DNA from: DASWIG01 sp965371445
Lineage (GTDB): Bacteria > Acidobacteriota > Thermoanaerobaculia > Multivoradales > J023
Assembly: GCA_965371445.1 (NCBI GenBank)
Contig: CBDUYN010000016.1
Location: 35,093 to 99,092, forward strand
Length of the DNA stretch: 64,000 nucleotides
Direction: 5' to 3'
Each line of letters opens with the position of its first letter. The first letter of the stretch is position 1. The notes below the pieces were generated by a model. The model was not told the DNA's origin, made no database searches, and worked only from the letters and a program-made list of their open reading frames with translations. Below are positions 33,072-42,001 of this stretch, piece by piece. The position numbers were made by a program, and so were the translations under genes.

Positions 33072-35003
33072 TTAGCTGTCCTGCACGAAGTCCCGCCATG
33101 CAGCCCCGGGCAGCACGAACTGTCCGGCGCTCTCGGTCAAGAGCCCTTGAGGCTTGAGACGTTGAGCGCACCGCCGAAGGCGATCGGTGAGCTCGGCCCG
33201 GGCCAATCCTGGAACACACCGTTTGAGGAGCTTCCGATCCTCGGCGCCAAGATGCCGCCACCAACCGTCGAAGACCGATCGCATCTCGTCGGAAAAGGCG
33301 TCACAGGAGGCTTCAGGGTCCGAGGGATCCCTCTGCAGCGAATCCCCGAGCCATTGCAGGCCGTAGGCGAAGCCGCCGGCCTCCCTCAGCGTCATCTCGG
33401 CGAGCTTCTTGTCCAGCCTGCCGACCAGGTCGCGAGCGGCGTCCTCCTCCAGCTGTCCTGCCCAGACGACGCGGCCGTCGTTGAGAAACCGTGAAGCGAG
33501 GCCGGAGTCGAGGAAGAGCTGCCGGATGTCGCGAAAGGACGCCGAGACCCACACCAGCCTGAGATCCTGGCAAAAGGTTCGCAGGGCACCGAGGAAATCC
33601 AGGTCGAAGCCGTGGCGAGGCTGGGTGAGAACCGACGCTTCATCGACCAGGAGGACCAGCGGGAGCAACTCGTCCAACACGCGGGCGGCCGCCGAAGAGC
33701 CGCCGCCAGCGCTCCTCAGGGCTTGCTCGGCCGCGGCTCGACGGCCCCGCTCGTCGGCGACGGCGAGCACCAGGTCCGCTGGCGACTGCCCCGCCAGGCC
33801 CTGGGCGTTGATCGACACCACCGGCCGCGTCTGCCATTGTGGCCCGTGGCGCTCGATCCATTTCAAGAGCGACGTCTTGCCCATGCGCTGACCGCCGAGG
33901 ATCTGCACTGACTGACCGCCTTCGAGGAAGTCGCGCAGCCGTTCGCGCTGCGCCCGGAAACCGAAGAGATCCTCGTCGCGCTCGATCGGCTGACCGACGA
34001 CGAAGGGCGAGGACGAACGCTTCCGCTTCCGGAGAGTGGCCGTCCTCGCGGCGGAGTCGACGAGGGACGAATTCCGGGGCGCCGGGGTGGAATCGCCTTC
34101 CGCCAGCATCTGGCTCAGCTCGTCGAGGTCGGCTTCCGTCATCCTGAGCTCTACTTGCAGGCTTCGGATCTCCTCGCCGAGCTCGCCGGCAGACGCAAAC
34201 CGATCCTCCGGACGCTTGGCGAGCGCCTTCAGGACCACTTCCCGTAACCTCTGCGGGATCCGCCCTTTGGGATCGGTGACCTCGAAGCCAAGCGGCGGTA
34301 GCTTAAGGTGCCCGGTCATGATCTGGGTCGCCTCCTCGCCGCGAATCGGGAACCTTCCTGTCAGGAGCTCGTAGAGGACGATTCCGAACGAGTAGAGGTC
34401 GCTCCGCGCCTCGACGCTTCCGGGACCGAATTGCTCCGGCGAGGCGTAGCGCACCTTGCCGAGAAAGACTCCGGCCTCGGTGGCCGCGCCGGCACGGCCG
34501 TAGTGCTTGGCGATCCCCAGGTCGATGAGCTTGACGAGGGGCAAGCCGTCGGTGCCTCTCGTCAGCATAAAGTTGTCGGGCGAAACGTCGCGGTGGACGA
34601 TCCGGTTCTCGTGGAGATGGGCCAGGGCCGCCAGGCACTGCCGGGCGAGCTCCAATACCAGCGGCAGGGAGAGCCGCCGCTCCCGGGCGATCAGGTGGCG
34701 CAGATCGACACCCTGGATGTGCTCCATCTCGAGGACGCCGTGCCCCTCGTCGTCGATGCTGAAGTCGTGGATCCGGACGACGTTCGGATGATGGAGCCCG
34801 GCGGCGGCGCGGGCCTCGTTCTCGAAGCGGGCACGGAACTCGGAGTCGCCGCGATGCTCGGCACGGAGCACCTTGACCACACGGATCACGTCGAGAGGAC
34901 GGTGCCGGACCCGGTAGATCGTCCCCATGCCGCCCCGCTTGATCTCGGCGAGGACCTCATATTTTTCCGTAAGGCGCTGGGCCAGTGAATCCGACACGTC
35001 CAA
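33072..35003 (-). CDS. Serine/threonine protein kinase fused to a STAND-like ATPase
   Basis: 643 residues. The kinase domain (about 14-285) is complete: glycine loop IKRGGMGTIYRV, K44, E62, catalytic loop VHRDVSPDN (D139, N144), metal-binding DLG (D161) and YASPEQF. It is a Hanks-type Pkn kinase. A linker rich in S, R and K (about 305-335) joins an AAA module DLFGFRAQRERL, LGGQRMGKTSLL (K376), LVLLVDEASVL (D454) and a winged-helix end. No transmembrane segment is visible, so it acts in the cytosol. It follows the WD40-GGDEF gene by 18 nt and is adjacent to the membrane ATPase gene. I infer a phosphorylation-coupled NTPase switch; substrates are unknown. Confidence 0.85.
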   Translation of the reverse strand: MDVSDSLAQRLTEKYEVLAEIKRGGMGTIYRVRHRPLDVIRVVKVLRAEHRGDSEFRARFENEARAAAGLHHPNVVRIHDFSIDDEGHGVLEMEHIQGVDLRHLIARERRLSLPLVLELARQCLAALAHLHENRIVHRDVSPDNFMLTRGTDGLPLVKLIDLGIAKHYGRAGAATEAGVFLGKVRYASPEQFGPGSVEARSDLYSFGIVLYELLTGRFPIRGEEATQIMTGHLKLPPLGFEVTDPKGRIPQRLREVVLKALAKRPEDRFASAGELGEEIRSLQVELRMTEADLDELSQMLAEGDSTPAPRNSSLVDSAARTATLRKRKRSSSPFVVGQPIERDEDLFGFRAQRERLRDFLEGGQSVQILGGQRMGKTSLLKWIERHGPQWQTRPVVSINAQGLAGQSPADLVLAVADERGRRAAAEQALRSAGGGSSAAARVLDELLPLVLLVDEASVLTQPRHGFDLDFLGALRTFCQDLRLVWVSASFRDIRQLFLDSGLASRFLNDGRVVWAGQLEEDAARDLVGRLDKKLAEMTLREAGGFAYGLQWLGDSLQRDPSDPEASCDAFSDEMRSVFDGWWRHLGAEDRKLLKRCVPGLARAELTDRLRRCAQRLKPQGLLTESAGQFVLPGAAWRDFVQDS

Positions 35004-35021
35004 ATCCTCACGCCAAGAGGG

Positions 35022-38000
35022 CTATTGCGAATCCTCGTGCTCTCTCTCGGCGGCGCCCGCTTCCGCTTCCGGCACCGAGGCGACCACCACCCGGTCACGC
35101 CCTCCTTGCTTGGCTTGCCGAAGCGCGCCGTCCGCGGCGTTGCGAACCTCGTCCCAGTCGACTCCGTTCTCAGGAAACGCGGCGACGCCGAAGGACATGC
35201 TGATCCTTCCCAGGTCTTCTCCGTCCGTGGTCTTTGGGCTGAGCAGCTTGACCTTGTCCTTCAACTGGCTCGCGCGATGGCTGACGACTTCGAGCGAAGC
35301 GTCGGGCATGATGACCAGAAACTCTTCGCCGCCATAGCGGCAGACGACGTCGACGTGCTTCCTGGACTGCGACTGGAGGAGCTCACCGATATCGCGCAGA
35401 ACCTGGTCGCCGATGTCGTGACCGTGCTTCTTGTTGAGCTCTCCGAAGTGGTCGACGTCCATGAACATCGCTCCGAACCGGCGATCCTCGGCGACGAAGC
35501 CTTCGAGCTTGCGCTCGAGCTGCTTTCCCCAGCTACGCCGGTCGAGGAGCCCGGTGAGCTCGTCGCGGTACATCTGCTCGATCTTCCCAAGGTGGGCCAG
35601 CGCGGCGGCGATCTCGTGGGCTACGGCGACCGCCAGCTTGCGCGAAGCACGCGGGATCTTCTTCTCCTCCGGGTCGCGGCTCATCAGGTGCAGGACGCCG
35701 TAGGTCTTCCCGTGAGCCTTGAGCGCGACACAGAGATAGCTGCCGCTCCTTTCGTTCAGGTGCGCGCAGACCAACCCTCCGTCGTCGACGACGTGGATCT
35801 CGGTCTTCTCCTTGCGCAACGCATAGCAGTCGCTTCTCTCATACCTACGGTCCTCGTGCCGCGAGCCGGCCCACTCGTGGACGACGAGCAGACGCTCGGC
35901 GTCCGCCAGCACGAGAAGCGCGCCCTTCATGCCTGGAAAGAGCCTCAGGACGGCCGCCTCGACGATTCGGTAGGCTTCCTCGCGGTCGACGCTGGTCTGG
36001 AGGAGGTTCGAGAGCTCGTTCAAGTCGACCGGCTGGGCTTCTTGCTCCTGCGGTGGCTTGCTTCTTCTCTTCTCGTAGAGTTGCAGGCCAAGAGCCAGGA
36101 GCGTCGAGACGAGGAGCCCTGCCAGCAGGACCCTCCCCCAACGCCAGAGCCATCCCCCCACGCGCCGCGGCTCGGAGGTCCACCGGTGCTCCGGACGCTC
36201 GGATTCGGCGACGAGGCGAAGGTCGACCCCGGAGTCGAGGTCGACTTCGTCGGGGACGTCGATCGACAGCGTCGCGGTCTTGCCGGCGTCGATCGAAGGG
36301 ATCGGCTCCGACACGGCCACCGCGCCCGCGAGCTCCGCGACGATCCACGTCCTGGAGAGCCGCTGGTTGCCGGCGTTTCGGATGTTCAGCTCCAGGGACC
36401 TCTTCCGCGACAGCTTCACCCGGTCCCAGGCAAGCGACGCGGTCGGGGCGGAAACCTCGACGGGATCGAAGGCTCCGAGACGGCCGGAAGCGCTGACCAT
36501 CTCAAGCTCCAGAGGAGCCTTCTGGTCCTGTGGATTTTCATAGGAGGTGTGAACCGAGATGCGGCACTCGAAATCGGCCTCGTGGCCTGGCTCCAGGCGG
36601 GTGACGGCGGGAGGCGGATGAAAGACCAGCGGATCGCCGGACGCCTGGGCCGTACGCCGTACACCGACCCAGAAGATCGGTCCCGAACCGACGTTTCGCA
36701 CCTTCACAGCGAACGAGGTCACCTCGCCGTCGACGACTTCTACACGCTCCGGAGGCGGCTCGATCTCCACCTGCGGCTCCCCACGGCTTGGCGGAAGAAA
36801 CGGCGACAGCGAGCCCTGAGGATCTTGTTGCACGAGAAGGGTGCCGTCGTCATGGCGCCAACAGCGATCCCGCACGTCGCAGGCGATCCAGGTCCGCCGG
36901 TCGGAGGCGCCCCCCACGAGCCTGTGGGTCAACTCCCAGGCGCTCCCACGTCGCGACTGAATGCGAACGATCCTCTCGCCGAGATTCACCGAGGCCAGGA
37001 GGCTTCCGTCCGGGCTCAGGGCGACGGCCGACGGCCGCTCCGGCAGCCGGCGGATCTGCCGCGACGTGCCGGCCGCCGGGTTCCACGCGTGGATCGTCCG
37101 ATCCAGCAGAAGGACCCAGATCTCGCCGGCGGAAGGGAAAGCCAGGCTCAGGACCGGAACCGACTTGTCGAGCGGGACGCCGATCTCTTTGGGCTCTTCC
37201 GGATCCTCCACGTTCCAGCGACGTACCCGTCCGGCTCGGGACCCTACGGCGAGCGTCTTGCCGTCAGGGCTGAAGACGAGAGCCGAGATGACGTCCCTGT
37301 CGGTCTTCACAGGCGGATGCTGCTTGTTGCTTTCCAGGTCCCAGACGATAAAGCTCCGATCCTCGGAGCCGGAGGCCAGCACCTTGGCGTCCGGCCGAAA
37401 GGCCAGTGCGAGCACCGAGCCGCCGTGGGCCGGAGTCGACGAGAGGATCTGTCCCTTTTTCCAGATCTCCACCGTCCCCTCCTGATACCCGGCAGCCACC
37501 ATCGCCTCGGCGCCTGCCGCCAGAGCCATCAGCCTCTTGTCGCCTTCGAGGGGAAGGTGCCCCGGGGCTTTGGAGAGCCCGGCATCTGTACCCAAGGCCC
37601 AGGTACGAACGACTTCGCCCGCTGCGACGGCCAGGGTGGCGCCGTCGCGGTCGAAGGCGAGAGCTTCGACCCGGCTCGCATGGCCCCCGAGGCGCAGCGC
37701 TTCTCTCTGCGTCGTCATCGCCCAGATCCGAGTGGTCCCGTCCGCGGATCCCGAAGCGAGTAGGTGGCCGCGGGGGCTCAACGCGACGGTGTGGACGGCA
37801 TCCTCGTGGCCGAGCAGGGGTGTCTCGTCGAAGTCCTGGTGCCGGCTCAAGCGCCAGATCCTGACCGTCTGGTCCTTGGAGCCCGAGACGAGCGTCTCGC
37901 CGTCGGCGCTCCAGGCGACGGCGAGCACAGAGTCCTGGTGACCGTCGAAGCGCCGCACCTGCTCCCCGGTCTCGACGTTCCAGACGCGGACGGTGTCGTC

Positions 38001-38717
38001 GGACGACGCGGAGGCCAGGAGGGTGCCGTCGCCGCTCCAGGCGATGTCGTTGACCCTTTGCTCGTGTCCCACGAGGGGACGTATCAGCGAGCCGTCGCGG
38101 CCGTTCCAGATCCAGATCGTACCGTCCCAGGAGCCCGACGCCAGGAGGTCTCTGGCGTTCCAGGCCAGGGCAGAGACCCGGTCCTGGTGAGCTCCGGAAA
38201 GGGCGAAGGCCTCCGAGCCGCTCTCCATGTCCCACACCTGGACCGCGCCGCTTCGCAGGCCCGTCGCCAGGAGCCTTCCGTCGAAGCTCCAGGCCGCGGT
38301 CCAGCCACGGAGCTGAACCGGCTCGCTCCTCCCCTCCTCCAGGTCCCAGACGCGGACGATCCCGTCGTCGTAGGCGGCCGCCAGCTTCTTGCCTTCGGGG
38401 TGGAAGACGACGGAACGGACCTTCAGCTCCCGGAAGCTCGTGCCGCGCAGACGCGCCGTCTCCTTGCCGCTCGCGACGTCCCAGAGGTGGACGACGCCGT
38501 CGCCCGAGCCGGTGGCTAGCCGCTGTCCGTCCGGCGCCCAGTCGACGGTGTAGACAGCGCTATCCCAGGTGACAGCTCGGAGGAGGTCACCGCTGACGTC
38601 GAGCGTCTCGCCTTCTGGGATGAGGGGCTCATCCACACCCGAGGCCATCAGGGCCGTGCCTGTCACGACGAGGGCCGCCACGAAGGCACATAGACATAGG
38701 AGAATCTTGGACTTCAC
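35022..38717 (-). CDS. Extracytoplasmic WD40 propeller sensor with GAF and GGDEF domains (diguanylate cyclase)
   Basis: 1231 residues from GTG 38717. It has an N-terminal membrane or signal segment (LLCLCAFVAALVVTGTALMA), about eleven WD40 repeats (about 40-600, with units such as LATGSGDGVVHLWD), a beta-sandwich region like CARDB, a second membrane helix (GRVLLAGLLVSTLLALGL), a GAF domain and a C-terminal GGDEF domain with RYGGEEF (near 1129). The active-site signature is intact. The inhibitory I-site position reads KHVD and not RxxD, so product inhibition may be lost. The topology places the propellers outside and the cyclase inside. The longer frame to 38990 is rejected because it runs through a gene remnant; TAGACT 7 nt before the GTG supports this start. 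First gene of the operon with 33072 and 30794. Confidence 0.78.
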   Translation of the reverse strand: MKSKILLCLCAFVAALVVTGTALMASGVDEPLIPEGETLDVSGDLLRAVTWDSAVYTVDWAPDGQRLATGSGDGVVHLWDVASGKETARLRGTSFRELKVRSVVFHPEGKKLAAAYDDGIVRVWDLEEGRSEPVQLRGWTAAWSFDGRLLATGLRSGAVQVWDMESGSEAFALSGAHQDRVSALAWNARDLLASGSWDGTIWIWNGRDGSLIRPLVGHEQRVNDIAWSGDGTLLASASSDDTVRVWNVETGEQVRRFDGHQDSVLAVAWSADGETLVSGSKDQTVRIWRLSRHQDFDETPLLGHEDAVHTVALSPRGHLLASGSADGTTRIWAMTTQREALRLGGHASRVEALAFDRDGATLAVAAGEVVRTWALGTDAGLSKAPGHLPLEGDKRLMALAAGAEAMVAAGYQEGTVEIWKKGQILSSTPAHGGSVLALAFRPDAKVLASGSEDRSFIVWDLESNKQHPPVKTDRDVISALVFSPDGKTLAVGSRAGRVRRWNVEDPEEPKEIGVPLDKSVPVLSLAFPSAGEIWVLLLDRTIHAWNPAAGTSRQIRRLPERPSAVALSPDGSLLASVNLGERIVRIQSRRGSAWELTHRLVGGASDRRTWIACDVRDRCWRHDDGTLLVQQDPQGSLSPFLPPSRGEPQVEIEPPPERVEVVDGEVTSFAVKVRNVGSGPIFWVGVRRTAQASGDPLVFHPPPAVTRLEPGHEADFECRISVHTSYENPQDQKAPLELEMVSASGRLGAFDPVEVSAPTASLAWDRVKLSRKRSLELNIRNAGNQRLSRTWIVAELAGAVAVSEPIPSIDAGKTATLSIDVPDEVDLDSGVDLRLVAESERPEHRWTSEPRRVGGWLWRWGRVLLAGLLVSTLLALGLQLYEKRRSKPPQEQEAQPVDLNELSNLLQTSVDREEAYRIVEAAVLRLFPGMKGALLVLADAERLLVVHEWAGSRHEDRRYERSDCYALRKEKTEIHVVDDGGLVCAHLNERSGSYLCVALKAHGKTYGVLHLMSRDPEEKKIPRASRKLAVAVAHEIAAALAHLGKIEQMYRDELTGLLDRRSWGKQLERKLEGFVAEDRRFGAMFMDVDHFGELNKKHGHDIGDQVLRDIGELLQSQSRKHVDVVCRYGGEEFLVIMPDASLEVVSHRASQLKDKVKLLSPKTTDGEDLGRISMSFGVAAFPENGVDWDEVRNAADGALRQAKQGGRDRVVVASVPEAEAGAAEREHEDSQ

Positions 38718-38724
38718 GGAGGGT

Positions 38725-38730
38725 AGTCTA
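38725..38730 (-). promoter_or_regulatory. TAGACT -10 element for the WD40-GGDEF operon
   Basis: Read on the minus strand, TAGACT is followed by 7 nt and GTG 38717. No ribosome-binding site is present, the leaderless arrangement seen at other genes in this window. Confidence 0.4.
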
Positions 38731-38756
38731 CACCACTCAGGGAGCCGCCAGGATCG

Positions 38757-38820
38757 GGTCACCCATAACTTGGGCAGGATTAGCATCGCCTCGACGTCCT
38801 GCCTTTGGTCTTCGGGTTGG
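38757..38820 (-). pseudogene. Remnant matching the 3' end of the gene at 42002-43138
   Basis: The stretch aligns with 42032 to about 42090, the last codons of the propeller-like secreted protein. On the minus strand it reads DVEAMLILPKLWVTRSW against EVEAMQILPKFWVTDPG in the intact gene. Only this C-terminal piece survives and no stop or start belongs to it. It shows that a second copy of that gene, or its 3' end, was once next to the WD40-GGDEF gene. Confidence 0.6.
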
Positions 38821-38910
38821 CTGCTGGGGGTGTACCGACAATCTCGAAAGGGCGGCAGGCTCCTCAATCTGGAACTCGCCATCGATCGCTCCCCGAAAGC
38901 GCGCGACGGC

Positions 38911-38950
38911 ATCGGTGTTGAGATCCCGAGCATCGGCGTTGAGATCCCGA
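38911..38950. repeat. Two copies of a 19-bp direct repeat (21-bp period)
   Basis: ATCGGTGTTGAGATCCCGA at 38911-38929 and ATCGGCGTTGAGATCCCGA at 38932-38950 differ at one base. They lie in the 253-bp gap between the HEAT-NACHT gene and the WD40-GGDEF gene. They could be regulator sites or part of a decayed reading frame. Confidence 0.6.
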
Positions 38951-38970
38951 CGGCTGCCGGGGAGGACGGG

Positions 38971-41511
38971 CTACACCCCCGGTGGCGCACCTAGTCTCCT
39001 CAAGGCAATCCTGGCGGACTGGCGAACTTTGAGATCCTTGTCGGAGCGACACGCCCTCTGCAGATCTGATACCGCTTCCTCTACACCTAGCCCTCCCAGG
39101 GCTTTCGCGGCAAGCTCGCGAACGTCGGCATCCTCGTCGGAGTGCAAGGCTTTCCGGAGGTCTGGTACCGCCTCTTTCACCCTCAGCTTTCTGAGGGCGT
39201 TGATGATAGATCGCCGGACGCCCGCGTCCTCGTCGCAGCGAAAGACTTTGAGTAACTCCGGCACCTTTTCCTTCGCCCTGAGGGCCACAAGTCCCTTGAT
39301 GGCATCTTTACGAGTCTCCTCCGGTAAATCGGAATCCCCGATAGTCCCAAGAAAGCGGTCGATCGCCTCCGGCCGGCGATCTTGCTCCAGTTCTTCGAGG
39401 ATCAGATTCATTCGTTCCCTCAGCTTCTCTAGTACCGATTCGGGGACCGACACCCCAAAACCGACGCAGCAATCATAGGTTGCCGACAGGAATCCGGCAA
39501 TGGTTTTTGGATCTTCGATTTTCTCCGCCGTCTCGAAAAATTCCTTCCACTGGTCTTCTTCGCGGCCCCGAGTCTCGACGAACCAGAGTCCAGCCAGGTA
39601 CTCGGCCAGCGGATCCAAAGAGAATCGCACGTGAGTCTGCGAGGGAGGTTGCCTTCGAAGGATCCGGAGGTCGTGCTCCAGGAATCGCAGAATATCTCCT
39701 TTTTCGGTAAGGAGCTCCTCCAACCTGTCGAGGTGAGCTTCCCCGGGTCGGTAGGTGTCCTTAACACACTCCCACGCCACTTTCTTCGCCACCTCATGGA
39801 CATGCCGATTTTCAAAGCGTTCCCCGTGTTTCTGGTTCAATTTGTCCAGATATTTCAGGATCAGGGCCGGTATGGACTTGGGAAGGTCGCCGAGTTGTCC
39901 TTGAGTGCGTTTCTCTGAGATCATTTGGTCGGCGAAGAGCTTCGCCAGGAGTGTCGTCGTACTGGGCTCACGGACGATGCGAGCGAGCTGCGTACAGGCT
40001 TCGTCAAATTCCGAATCTGTGAAATCTACCGGTTTATTATTCTGTTTTAGGTCCTCTTCTCTCTTCTGTTTCAGGTATTCGCCGATGAAGAATTTGAGGT
40101 CTCTCACCTCGACACGAAGCGGGTGAAGTTTTATGGTTGCGCAACCAAATTTCTCCTTGTGCCGAGACGTCACGGCCAGAGCACGGGCGGGGAAGTCAGG
40201 GCGCTCCGGTCGGAATCCGCTCCGTGTGGTGTCGCGCATCTCGGAGAGTCCATCGACAATCACCAGGAGTCGACGCTTCTTGAGCAACGACCTTAGAAGG
40301 TCTGCGGGAATCGACTCACCCACGGATCTTTCGAGTTGGCCGTGGATGACATCCTCCAGGGCCTTCTCGATGCTTTTTTCCGCCACCTCGAAACCGGTCT
40401 CGATTAGAATGGGAAGCATCGCGTGTCTCTGAAGTTTCTTGTCCAGGCCCCAGTCCGCGATCTGACAGGCGAGACTGGTCTTGCCGGCCCCTCCTTCGCC
40501 CCAGATCAGGCAAACTCGCTGCCCGAGCTCTTCGTAGAGATCCTCAGACTGGAGCTTCTCTACATCCTTCGAGGAGTACGATCCGATGCGCACTGACTGC
40601 TTCACGTACACTCGTCGATCCTCAACGGTGTCAAGTCTCCAGAATTCCTTGCGGACTTTCTCGACGCGGTCCGCGATCCAGGCGTCAAGGACTTCTTCCC
40701 CATGGTAGAGACCGAGCGTGAGGAGGGGCCGTAGCTCGAGTTCCGTCTCTCCATATCCTTGTATCTTGAGCTTGTAATTCAGGACGGGTCTTAGGAGATC
40801 ATGCCACTTCAGGATACAAAGAGGTTGCAGCCAGTAGCAGAGAAGAACGGTAATCACGTAGAGAGAGATGCAGAGAAAGATGAGTATCTTCTCTATGTTG
40901 TCTAGGATCCACTTCTCAAGATGCGGCTGGGCCTCGAGTTGGACAAGCGCCTCCTTTGCTGCGGCTTGAACGCCTGGATGAGAATCCTTGGCAAGAGCCT
41001 CCTTAAGCTCAGGTATCGCCTCTTTCGCCTCCATGTGGCCCAACGCATAGGCGGCGTATTGACGAATGCTCGGAACTTCGAATTGAAGGGCCCACAGCAG
41101 ATCTGGCACCGCCTCCTTCGCATCCAGCCTAACCAACGCTTCGAGTGCGGGCCTGCGAACGATGTCCACGTCTGAGCTAAAAGCCTGCCGTAGATATGGC
41201 ATTGCTACTTTCTCATTGAGCTCACCCAAGGCTTTGGCGGCGGCATGGCGCACTTCGGGGTACAAATCGGAGCGTAGAGCCCTCAGCAGGTCCGGTAGCG
41301 CTTCTCTCGCGCCGATTTCACCCAGAACAGAGGCAGCGCGAGCTCGGAAATACTTCTCCTCTCGCAAGCGCAGATCTTGCCGCTGTTTTTGGATTGTTGC
41401 ATCTCTTTCCTCCTGGCTTTCCTCCTGGCTGTAGCTCAACAGAGCACTGAAGCTCAACAGAGCACAGACGACAAGAAGCACGGCGAGAAGGTACCGGGGC
41501 CGAAACATCAT
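38971..41511 (-). CDS. HEAT-repeat membrane protein with a NACHT-type ATPase
   Basis: 846 residues from ATG 41511. An N-terminal membrane or signal segment (RYLLAVLLVVCALLSFSALL) is followed by five or so HEAT/PBS-lyase-type repeats (about 50-195, such as VRHAAAKALGELNEKVAMPYL), a second membrane helix (ILIFLCISLYVITVLLCYWL) and a NACHT-like ATPase with GEGGAGKTSLACQI (K344) and LLVIVDGLSEM. The C-terminal about 110 residues are again HEAT repeats (VRELAAKALGGLGVEEAV). The first HEAT array would be extracytoplasmic and the second cytosolic, if both hydrophobic segments span. The frame opens further at 41574, but TATGAT lies 6 nt before ATG 41511. Possibly a ligand-sensing STAND protein; it has no recognised effector domain. 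Confidence 0.72.
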   Translation of the reverse strand: MMFRPRYLLAVLLVVCALLSFSALLSYSQEESQEERDATIQKQRQDLRLREEKYFRARAASVLGEIGAREALPDLLRALRSDLYPEVRHAAAKALGELNEKVAMPYLRQAFSSDVDIVRRPALEALVRLDAKEAVPDLLWALQFEVPSIRQYAAYALGHMEAKEAIPELKEALAKDSHPGVQAAAKEALVQLEAQPHLEKWILDNIEKILIFLCISLYVITVLLCYWLQPLCILKWHDLLRPVLNYKLKIQGYGETELELRPLLTLGLYHGEEVLDAWIADRVEKVRKEFWRLDTVEDRRVYVKQSVRIGSYSSKDVEKLQSEDLYEELGQRVCLIWGEGGAGKTSLACQIADWGLDKKLQRHAMLPILIETGFEVAEKSIEKALEDVIHGQLERSVGESIPADLLRSLLKKRRLLVIVDGLSEMRDTTRSGFRPERPDFPARALAVTSRHKEKFGCATIKLHPLRVEVRDLKFFIGEYLKQKREEDLKQNNKPVDFTDSEFDEACTQLARIVREPSTTTLLAKLFADQMISEKRTQGQLGDLPKSIPALILKYLDKLNQKHGERFENRHVHEVAKKVAWECVKDTYRPGEAHLDRLEELLTEKGDILRFLEHDLRILRRQPPSQTHVRFSLDPLAEYLAGLWFVETRGREEDQWKEFFETAEKIEDPKTIAGFLSATYDCCVGFGVSVPESVLEKLRERMNLILEELEQDRRPEAIDRFLGTIGDSDLPEETRKDAIKGLVALRAKEKVPELLKVFRCDEDAGVRRSIINALRKLRVKEAVPDLRKALHSDEDADVRELAAKALGGLGVEEAVSDLQRACRSDKDLKVRQSARIALRRLGAPPGV

Positions 41512-42001
41512 CGGCCGATCATAGACCATTTTGGCGGGCTTGCGGCCCAGGAAGTCGCTGAGGAGGTAGCCCACATCGACGTTGCCGAGGGCCTAGTAGT
41601 CGCCCGCCAGGACGACCGGTGCCGTCTACCCCGGTGGTCCGCGTCGCTGTCGATGGTGTCGCCGGCACTCTGGTCCTGGGCAGACCGTTGTCGGGCGACA
41701 GCGCGGTGAAGCGCACCGAGTTGGTCTCGTGGAAGAGGAGGAGAGCATCCACGCCTCAGCCCCCTGGCCGAGCCCCACCTCGGTATACTGCTGATGGCCC
41801 TACGCCAAAGGCCGTAGTCTACAACTCTAGCAAGTGGGGGGAAGCTGGCTGCGCCGCGCTGTCGACGTTGCTGCGCGAAAGAACTCGGCTGAAGAGGCGA
41901 CCTCGCTGCGAGGACTCAGAGCGGTGGGTGACGGCGTACAGACCACCACCCACGAATCACAGCCCTGCATTCTGCCGAGCAAGTCACCGGCGGCGGCCGG
42001 C
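41512..42001. other. 490 bp without a supported gene
   Basis: Apart from TATGAT (41523-41518 on the minus strand), 6 nt upstream of ATG 41511, I see no feature. Short open frames on both strands have no start signals, no recognisable motif and unlikely composition. It may hold gene debris like the neighbouring gaps. Confidence 0.4.

Noticed and set aside
38718..38990. Longer 5' end for the WD40-GGDEF gene
   Set aside because: The extension overlaps the end of the HEAT-NACHT gene, crosses a remnant of another gene, and lies before a clear membrane/signal segment that should be N-terminal.
41519..41752. 77-residue minus-strand open frame
   Set aside because: Its composition looks random for this GC content, it has no start signal and it overlaps the promoter of the HEAT-NACHT gene.
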